A stretch of DNA of 64,000 bases from positions 124,001 through 188,000 of the forward strand of contig NZ_QPJD01000008.1 of the NCBI RefSeq assembly GCF_003337375.1. Reading direction: 5' to 3'. Within the stretch, counting starts at the first letter, position 1; each line of letters starts with the position of its first letter. Shown in pieces: positions 58,194 through 64,000 of this stretch. The notes beneath the pieces are model-generated. The model ran no database searches. It was not told the origin of the DNA and worked only from the letters and a program-made list of their open reading frames with translations. Made by a program: the position numbers and the translations under genes. The DNA comes from Paenibacillus prosopidis. GTDB taxonomy: Bacteria > Bacillota > Bacilli > Paenibacillales > Paenibacillaceae.

Positions 58194-59156
58194 ATGAAAC
58201 CTAAAGTGGTATTAACAGGAAAAACCTGGCCAATCCCCTTCGCGAAGCTTCAGGAACACTGCGATGTGCAGCACTGGGAAGGCCCTGGCCCAATTCCAAG
58301 GGAGCTGCTAAAGGTATGGCTTGAAGATGCGGAGGGTTTGTTAAGCGTCAATCACGGAACAAAAGTGGACGAGGATCTGCTGGACGCTGCTCCAAAACTT
58401 CGGGTTATCGCGCAATCAGGGGTTGGTTATGACAATATTGACGTTGCTGCCTGTACAAAGAAAGGGATTCCGTTCGGCAATACCCCGGGGGTTCTGGTTG
58501 AAGCGACGGCTGATCTTACTTTTGGAATATTATTATCGGCTATGCGCCGCATTCACGAAGGCTGGGGCTGGGTAAGAACAGGGCAATGGCGTGAAGTCAT
58601 GGGCACGGATCTTTACGGGAAAACGCTTGGTATATATGGCATGGGGGATATTGGTTCCGCTGTAGCTAAGAGAGCGCAGGCAAGCGGCATGCAAATCATT
58701 TACCATAACCGTACGCGAAAGCAGGATGACGGTCACCTCGGAGCAAGATATGTTTCCTTTGACGGGCTGCTGGAGGAGGCGGACTGCATTATCGTGCTGG
58801 TCCCGCTATCCGAACAAAGCAGAGGAATGTTTGGAAAGGAACAGTTCGACCGGATGAAAAGTACAGCTTATTTTGTAAACGCTTCAAGAGGACCGGTCGT
58901 TCAAACAGAGGCGCTGTACGACGCTTTGAAACATAACAATATCGCATACGCGGCTTTAGACGTCACAGATCCGGAGCCTCTGCCGGGAGATCATCCGCTG
59001 CTCGGATTGTCTAATATTTTGGTTACACCTCACATCGGCAGCGCAACCTATGAGACACGCAATAGTATGGCTATGCTGGCGGTGGACAACTTATTAGCGG
59101 GACTTGCTAAGAAAGCTCTGCCAGCTTGTGTGAATCCATCTGTTAATTATATCTAG
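58194..59156 (+). CDS. D-isomer-specific 2-hydroxyacid dehydrogenase
   Basis: NAD(P)-dependent dehydrogenase of 320 residues that interconverts a 2-hydroxyacid and the 2-ketoacid. NAD-binding GIYGMGDIGSAVAKRAQASG, the catalytic Arg region FVNASRGPVVQTEALYDAL, the Glu in DVTDPEPLPGDHPLL and the catalytic His in VTPHIGSATYET are all present, as in glyoxylate/hydroxypyruvate reductases. Its presence between isomerase and importer genes suggests that a sugar acid or glycerate-type intermediate is handled. AAAGGAG precedes ATG 58194. Confidence 0.92.
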   Translation: MKPKVVLTGKTWPIPFAKLQEHCDVQHWEGPGPIPRELLKVWLEDAEGLLSVNHGTKVDEDLLDAAPKLRVIAQSGVGYDNIDVAACTKKGIPFGNTPGVLVEATADLTFGILLSAMRRIHEGWGWVRTGQWREVMGTDLYGKTLGIYGMGDIGSAVAKRAQASGMQIIYHNRTRKQDDGHLGARYVSFDGLLEEADCIIVLVPLSEQSRGMFGKEQFDRMKSTAYFVNASRGPVVQTEALYDALKHNNIAYAALDVTDPEPLPGDHPLLGLSNILVTPHIGSATYETRNSMAMLAVDNLLAGLAKKALPACVNPSVNYI

Positions 59157-59178
59157 AAAAAATAAGGGGATGAATAGC

Positions 59179-60543
59179 ATGTTAAAAACATTTGGTAAGC
59201 TATCGACATTAAGTTTGGTCATGCTGCTTGCAATTGCAACGATACTGTCGGCTTGTTCCGGCTCGAATTCGAATGCAGGCAACCAGGGGACGGCAGTAAA
59301 TGAAAACGCCGGTCAGAACAAAGATGAAAAAGTAACGCTGCGCTTCTCCTGGTGGGGCGGCGAGTCCAGACATAAAGCTACCTTAGCCGCGATTGATATG
59401 TACATGAAGCAAAACCCGAATGTAACCATTGAAGCGGAGTACGGCACTTTCGACGGCTACTATCAAAAGCTTCAAACACAGCTTTCCGGCGGAACGGCTC
59501 CTGATCTTATTCAGCTGGACTATCTATGGATTAACGACTTAGTCAGGCAAGTAGATTTATTTGTCGATATGTACACGTTGAAAGACACAATCGATATCAG
59601 CGAGTTCGATGAACAGTTTTTGCGCGATTGGGCGATCATCAACGGCCAGCTCCAAGGCGTTCCAACTGGAATGAACGCGCTTACGACGATAGTGAACAAA
59701 AGCTTCATGGATCGCGAAGATATTCCTATGCATGAGAAATGGACCTGGGAACAAATTATCGCGGAAGGTCAGAAGCTAAATCAAAAAAATCCGAAGATGT
59801 TCTTGATCAACTCGGATTTGTCTACGCTTACTGAAAAAATTGTTCCTTCCTATCATAGTCAGCTTACTGGAAAGTACCTTGTTAATGCAGACAATACGCT
59901 AGGCTTTGATCAACAGTCGATGACCGAGACCTTTACCTTCCTTAAATCATTATTTGATACTGGCGTGCTGCAGCCGCTGGGCGAGAGTGCACTGTACAAT
60001 GCCAAAACCGAGCAGAATCCGAAGTGGATTAACGGCGAAACGGCGATGACGATTGCCAATGTTGCGGATATTCCAAAGCTTCGCGGAACAGCAGCCAACT
60101 TTGATATTACGACAACACTGTTTCCGGTTAAGGAAAATGCCAAATCTACAGGCATTAATGCCAGACCTTCGCAACTGATCGGTATTAACAAAAACTCCAA
60201 GCATATTGAAGAGGCCACTAAATTTTTAAATTGGTTATTTTCGGATAAAGAGGCTATTCTGACGCTTGGCGTGGAGCGTTCCATTCCGGTTAAGCCATCG
60301 TCACAAGAGCTGCTGCTCGCAAACGATAAGCTTGATCAGGTCGTTGCAACGTCCTTAGAGACGGCTTTGGCCAATCAGGCAGCCGCTCCAAGCTATATGA
60401 ACAACAATCAGGAATTGATGAAAATATCTAATGAAGTGATCGAGAAAGTGGCATTTGGAAAACTGACTCCCGAAGCTGCAGCAGCGGAAATGATAGAACG
60501 GTATGAGGCTAAATTGAAAGAGATCGACGCATCTACAAAATAA
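59179..60543 (+). CDS. Sugar ABC transporter solute-binding lipoprotein (family 1)
   Basis: Lipoprotein of 454 residues with lipobox LSAC. Fold markers: LRFSWWGGESRHKATLAAID, LSGGTAPDLIQLDYLWINDL, GQLQGVPTGMNALTTIVNKS and the C-terminal LTPEAAAAEMIERYEAKLKE. The opening WWGGESRH is common in importers taking up pectin-derived or uronic oligosaccharides. ATG 59179 is chosen because AAGGGG lies 9 bases upstream; the in-frame ATG at 59170 is too close to that site. Unlike the other three importers, no strong stem separates it from the permease (25-base gap). Confidence 0.92.
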   Translation: MLKTFGKLSTLSLVMLLAIATILSACSGSNSNAGNQGTAVNENAGQNKDEKVTLRFSWWGGESRHKATLAAIDMYMKQNPNVTIEAEYGTFDGYYQKLQTQLSGGTAPDLIQLDYLWINDLVRQVDLFVDMYTLKDTIDISEFDEQFLRDWAIINGQLQGVPTGMNALTTIVNKSFMDREDIPMHEKWTWEQIIAEGQKLNQKNPKMFLINSDLSTLTEKIVPSYHSQLTGKYLVNADNTLGFDQQSMTETFTFLKSLFDTGVLQPLGESALYNAKTEQNPKWINGETAMTIANVADIPKLRGTAANFDITTTLFPVKENAKSTGINARPSQLIGINKNSKHIEEATKFLNWLFSDKEAILTLGVERSIPVKPSSQELLLANDKLDQVVATSLETALANQAAAPSYMNNNQELMKISNEVIEKVAFGKLTPEAAAAEMIERYEAKLKEIDASTK

Positions 60544-60568
60544 AAGAATGGTCTAAGGTGGAAAAACT

Positions 60569-61480
60569 ATGAACAAACTAGGGATCGTTTTTAGAAACTC
60601 AGATAACAGGCAATGGATAGGATTGCTATATGTATCTCCGTTCATCATTGGACTTTTGGTATTCAAGATGTATCCGTTTCTTGCTTCTTTATATTATTCA
60701 TTCACCGATTTCAGTTTATTGAAGCCTGAAAAATTTGTTGGACTGAGCAATTACATTTATATGTTTACGAAAGACCCCTTGTTTTTCCCGGCGCTCAAAG
60801 CCACATTGCTTTATGTTTTGTTTGCCGTACCTGGAAAGCTGGCCTTTGCGCTGCTGATTGCCGTTATTCTGAACGTGAATATGAAATTCATCTCGGTGTA
60901 CCGTACGCTGTACTACCTTCCGTCAATATTAGGCGGAAGCGTAGCTATCGCTATCCTATGGCGTTCGATGTTCACGAAAGACGGCGTTGTCAATCAGTTT
61001 ATTACGGGTATGGGGCTGCCGGCCATTGATTGGTTTGGAATTCCTTCCTTGGCTTTGATATCAATCAGCTTGCTTTCGATTTGGCAGTTTGGTTCATCCA
61101 TGGTACTGTTTCTGGCCGGTCTGAAGCAAATCCCGAAAGATTTATACGAGGCGGGAACGATTGACGGGGCATCGAAGCTGCGCATGTTTTTCAGCATTAC
61201 TTTTCCATTGCTTACACCGATACTATTTTTCAATCTTATTATGCAGACGGTCAATGCGTTTCAGGAGTTCACCGCAGCCTTTCTGATCACGAACGGCGGG
61301 CCGCTGAACAGCACTTATTTATTTGGATTAAAGCTTTATCAAGATGCGTTCCAATTTGCCAAAATGGGCTATGCGTCAGCGCTCTCCTGGATCCTGTTCC
61401 TATCTATTATGTTGTTTACGGTCATAGCATTTAAATCCCAGAAATACTGGACTCATTACGAGGATGGAGGAAAATTCTGA
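60569..61480 (+). CDS. CUT1 sugar ABC transporter permease, MalF type
   Basis: Channel subunit of 303 residues. Helix 1 is WIGLLYVSPFIIGLLVFKMY; the docking loop is LYEAGTIDGASKLRMFFSIT; LITNGGPLNSTYLFGLKLY is the conserved late periplasmic segment. AGGTGG lies upstream of ATG 60569. The stop TGA overlaps the next ATG by one base. Confidence 0.93.
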   Translation: MNKLGIVFRNSDNRQWIGLLYVSPFIIGLLVFKMYPFLASLYYSFTDFSLLKPEKFVGLSNYIYMFTKDPLFFPALKATLLYVLFAVPGKLAFALLIAVILNVNMKFISVYRTLYYLPSILGGSVAIAILWRSMFTKDGVVNQFITGMGLPAIDWFGIPSLALISISLLSIWQFGSSMVLFLAGLKQIPKDLYEAGTIDGASKLRMFFSITFPLLTPILFFNLIMQTVNAFQEFTAAFLITNGGPLNSTYLFGLKLYQDAFQFAKMGYASALSWILFLSIMLFTVIAFKSQKYWTHYEDGGKF

Positions 61481-62313
61481 TGACATCTCTGATTCGTATG
61501 GGCAGGCTTAGCTTTTTGACGATATTCGGCATTATCTTGATTTATCCGATCATCTGGTTGATTAGCGCGTCGTTTAAACCGCTGCCCGAAATCTTCTCGA
61601 CGGTAAATCTGATTCCCTCCCGCTTCGTCATCACTTCTTATATTAACGGCTGGAAGGGCAGTGGGCAGTTCGGCTTTAATACCTTTTTTACCAATTCGTT
61701 CTTGCTTGTCGTTCCGACTGTAATCGCGACTGTCTTATCGAGTGTTATCGTGGCTTACGGTTTTGCCCGTTTTCGGTTTCCGACGAAAAACCTGTTTTTT
61801 TCCTTGATGATTGCGACTCTGATGCTTCCGAATGCCGTCATCATTATTCCGAGCTATCTGCTGTTTCGCAACCTGGGCTGGTTGGACACCTATTGGACGT
61901 TTATCATTCCTTCCATGTTCGCGACTTATCCATTTTTTATCTTTATGTTAATTCAATTTTTCCGCGGCCTGCCGCGCGATTTGGATGAATCAGCGGTAGT
62001 GGACGGCTGCAATTCCTTTAAGATTTTAACCCATATTTTGCTGCCGCTCAGCAAACCGGCGCTAGTATCCGCTGCGGTATTTCAGTTTATCTGGACATGG
62101 AATGATTTTTTCAACTCTTTAATTTATATCAACAGCGTTAAAAAATACCCGATTTCCTTGGGACTAAGGATGTCGCTCGATACATCCTCCATTTCCAACT
62201 GGGACCAGGTAATGGCCATGTCGGTTCTGTCCATTGTCCCATGCTTGATCATTTTCTTCTTAGCGCAGCGCTATTTTGTTGAAGGCATTGCGACAACAGG
62301 AATTAAAGGCTAA
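61480..62313 (+). CDS. CUT1 sugar ABC transporter permease, MalG type
   Basis: Second channel subunit of 277 residues. Helices begin with FLTIFGIILIYPIIWLISAS; the docking loop LDESAVVDGCNSFKILTHIL has Cys where Ala is usual in DGA; the ending QRYFVEGIATTGIKG is canonical. ATGA overlap with the upstream permease shows tight coupling, with GGAGG ten bases upstream. Confidence 0.93.
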   Translation: MTSLIRMGRLSFLTIFGIILIYPIIWLISASFKPLPEIFSTVNLIPSRFVITSYINGWKGSGQFGFNTFFTNSFLLVVPTVIATVLSSVIVAYGFARFRFPTKNLFFSLMIATLMLPNAVIIIPSYLLFRNLGWLDTYWTFIIPSMFATYPFFIFMLIQFFRGLPRDLDESAVVDGCNSFKILTHILLPLSKPALVSAAVFQFIWTWNDFFNSLIYINSVKKYPISLGLRMSLDTSSISNWDQVMAMSVLSIVPCLIIFFLAQRYFVEGIATTGIKG

Positions 62314-62339
62314 CCGATTTATTTGAGGAGGAGAAACAC

Positions 62340-63110
62340 ATGAAACCGTCAATATTCATAGCGGCATCGGTATATGGTGCTGAATTGGTGCAAAAGCTGG
62401 GACAATCTTATTTAGCTGAACTCGGGGCACGCTCCGGGGCAGCCGGATTCGAAGTCCGCCGCGAGCTTTTTCTTGAAGAGGAGCCGCCTTTTGATGAACT
62501 TAGAGAAGTATTGAAGGCAAACGCTTTGCGCTGCGCAATATCCGCTTCCGTAGAAATATGGTCGCCTGAAGGAGATTTAAACGAGGAGCAATTATACCAA
62601 ACGCTAGTGGAAGGAAAGCAGGTAGGGGCATCTTATGTGAAAACGACGCTTGGAACGTATGTTCCGGGCAGATCGGATCTAAAGGCTCTTCGGCGCTGTC
62701 TGGAGAAGGCTGACTACTTTAAGCTTCCTATTCAATTAACGGTAGAGAACGAACAAAGCAATCACGGAGGCAATCCGCAAATATTGCGCGGCTTCTTCGA
62801 TGATTGTGCAGAGGAGCAAATTCCTGTCAGCATGACATTCGATGTAGGAAATTGGCTTTGGGCCGGAGAGGATATTTGTCAGGCTGCCGAAATACTTGCC
62901 GATTACGTTGTATATGTGCATTTTAAATGGTCTGAGGAACGGAATGGCAAGAAAGCAGCGGCACCGTTATCTGAAGATGAACATGCGGAGTGGCGGGAGG
63001 TACTGCGCTATTTTTCGAAAGATCTTCCCCGTGTAATTGAGTTTCCTATCATCGGTGAGGATTTAGAGCAAATGACGAGGAAGTATGTACAGCTGCTTGA
63101 GCTGGCCTAA
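62340..63110 (+). CDS. Sugar phosphate isomerase/epimerase-like TIM barrel
   Basis: TIM-barrel protein of 256 residues. The metal-site pattern is E in QLTVENEQSN, D in MTFDVGNWLWA, H in YVVYVHFKWSE and E in RVIEFPIIGED, as in tagatose-3-epimerase/IolE-like enzymes. GAGGAGG precedes ATG 62340. Only distantly similar by eye to the barrels at 57334 and 63130, so the three probably catalyse different steps. Confidence 0.85.
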   Translation: MKPSIFIAASVYGAELVQKLGQSYLAELGARSGAAGFEVRRELFLEEEPPFDELREVLKANALRCAISASVEIWSPEGDLNEEQLYQTLVEGKQVGASYVKTTLGTYVPGRSDLKALRRCLEKADYFKLPIQLTVENEQSNHGGNPQILRGFFDDCAEEQIPVSMTFDVGNWLWAGEDICQAAEILADYVVYVHFKWSEERNGKKAAAPLSEDEHAEWREVLRYFSKDLPRVIEFPIIGEDLEQMTRKYVQLLELA

Positions 63111-63129
63111 AGAAAGTGAGGGAGCAATC

Positions 63130-64000
63130 ATGCAAAACTACGAACAAAAGAGTGAGATAATTAAAAATAGGTTTCGGGAATTAAAGCAAAACCATCCGGA
63201 ACGCTTCGCAAATAGATTGAACATGTCGTGGAGCAACTGGGGATTCGGCGTCGAATCCTTAGTTGATACGGCCAAACGGTTAAATAAATACGGCGTAAAA
63301 TACATTGAGCTCCATGGCAATCATTATGGTCCGAATTTAGGATACCGATCGGATGAAGTCATACAGGTGTTACAGGACTGGGGTATTGAAGTTTCGGGTG
63401 TTTGCGGTATGTTTTCCAGTGAAAACGACCTTTCGAGCAACATTGCCCGTCACCGGCAAGAAGCGATTGATTACATTCGCCGGGAAACCGAGTTTACCGC
63501 CGCTGTAAAAGGTCAGTACTTATTGGTAGTACCGGCGGCCGTTGGCAGGCCCCAGAAATATGACGACATGGAATGGGCTAGAAGCATCGAAACTCTTCAA
63601 ATCGTGGCGGATGAATTTTACAATTGGAACATTAAAACCGCAATAGAACCTATCCGGGCGGCCGAAACTTCCCTTGTTCATACCATAGCTGAGGCCCAAG
63701 CCTATATTAAAGAAGTTAATCATCCCGGTATTCAGCATATAAATGGGGACATTTATCATATGCAGGTGGAAGAAACCCATATCGGCGAAGCCATAATCCA
63801 AGCAGGAGACCAATTAGTCAATCTGCATTTGGCTGACAGCAACCGCGGCGCATTAGGCGATGGACATATGGACCTGGATACGATTATTATGGCTCTATAT
63901 CTGATCGGATTCAATCAGGAAGGACGGTTTGTTACGCCTGAACCGCTCGGTCCGGGAGGAGATCCGTATCCAGCCATGTACGGCAAACCGGATAAAGAAC
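63130..64000 (+). CDS. Sugar isomerase/epimerase-like TIM barrel, cut by window edge
   Basis: Third barrel of the operon; 290 codons visible, no stop reached. ATG 63130 follows GAGGGAG. The N-terminal helix (SEIIKNRFRELKQNHPERFA) precedes RLNMSWSNWGFGVESLVDTA. The metal-site pattern is E in KTAIEPIRAAET, D in HINGDIYHM, H in NLHLADSNRG and E in RFVTPEPLGPGG, close to the tagatose/psicose-3-epimerase arrangement. GALGDGHMDLD is the substrate-phosphate-free loop seen in that group. Reaction not determinable. Confidence 0.85.
   Translation, partial: MQNYEQKSEIIKNRFRELKQNHPERFANRLNMSWSNWGFGVESLVDTAKRLNKYGVKYIELHGNHYGPNLGYRSDEVIQVLQDWGIEVSGVCGMFSSENDLSSNIARHRQEAIDYIRRETEFTAAVKGQYLLVVPAAVGRPQKYDDMEWARSIETLQIVADEFYNWNIKTAIEPIRAAETSLVHTIAEAQAYIKEVNHPGIQHINGDIYHMQVEETHIGEAIIQAGDQLVNLHLADSNRGALGDGHMDLDTIIMALYLIGFNQEGRFVTPEPLGPGGDPYPAMYGKPDKE

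Overview
The window looks like a chromosome segment of a plant-polysaccharide-degrading member of the Paenibacillaceae (Paenibacillus or Cohnella type). This is inferred from the density of YesM/YesN-type two-component systems beside CUT1 sugar ABC transporters (solute-binding lipoprotein plus two permeases, no local ATPase), Gram-positive lipoprotein signals, strong GGAGG ribosome sites, a HelD helicase and many glycoside hydrolases. No rRNA, tRNA, CRISPR array, prophage or plasmid origin was seen.

Layout. (1) 1-7.3 kb: a sensor kinase cut by the left edge, a secreted Asp-box/ricin-lectin hydrolase (GH93-like) and a three-gene ABC importer. The hydrolase and the importer share a 25-bp upstream motif, so they probably form one regulon. 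(2) 7.4-8.4 kb: a decayed AraC regulator and aldo/keto reductase, joined head to head by what looks like one deletion. (3) 8.6-18.5 kb: kinase, response regulator, binding protein, two LplB/YtcP-type permeases, a GH3 gene with an internal in-frame deletion, and a GH2 enzyme. A 31-bp element with two GTCGAC boxes 22 bp apart precedes both the kinase and the binding-protein gene. (4) 18.7-26 kb: housekeeping or unrelated genes: helD, an EmrB/QacA-type exporter, and a secreted seven-repeat RCC1 protein. (5) 26.3-34 kb: cytoplasmic hydrolases (GH43, a broken GH88, DUF2264/GH154-like, two more GH43) and a short-chain epimerase/dehydratase, with no transporter of their own. (6) 34.2-48.5 kb: a double-length sensor kinase and regulator on the minus strand, divergent from an ABC importer, a large secreted GH28-like beta-helix enzyme with three CBM32-like and two beta/gamma-crystallin modules, and a cytoplasmic GH95. 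(7) 48.5-53.2 kb: AraC regulator, remnants of an IS3 transposase and an MBL-fold gene, a divergent NmrA/HxlR pair, and a secreted transglutaminase-like protein. (8) 53.3-64 kb: GH88 unsaturated uronyl hydrolase, a third kinase/regulator pair, and an operon of TIM-barrel isomerase, D-2-hydroxyacid dehydrogenase, ABC importer and two more TIM-barrel isomerases, the last cut by the right edge.

How it works together (inference): secreted enzymes (GH93-like, GH28-like) trim pectin- or arabinan/galactan-type side chains. Separate CUT1 importers bring in oligosaccharides, each sensed by its own YesM/YesN pair. Cytoplasmic GH2, GH43, GH88, GH95 and GH154-like enzymes finish depolymerisation, and the last operon probably handles a released sugar acid or unusual sugar. 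The window also carries several genes whose catalytic core or 5' end has been deleted, pointing to recent loss of side pathways.
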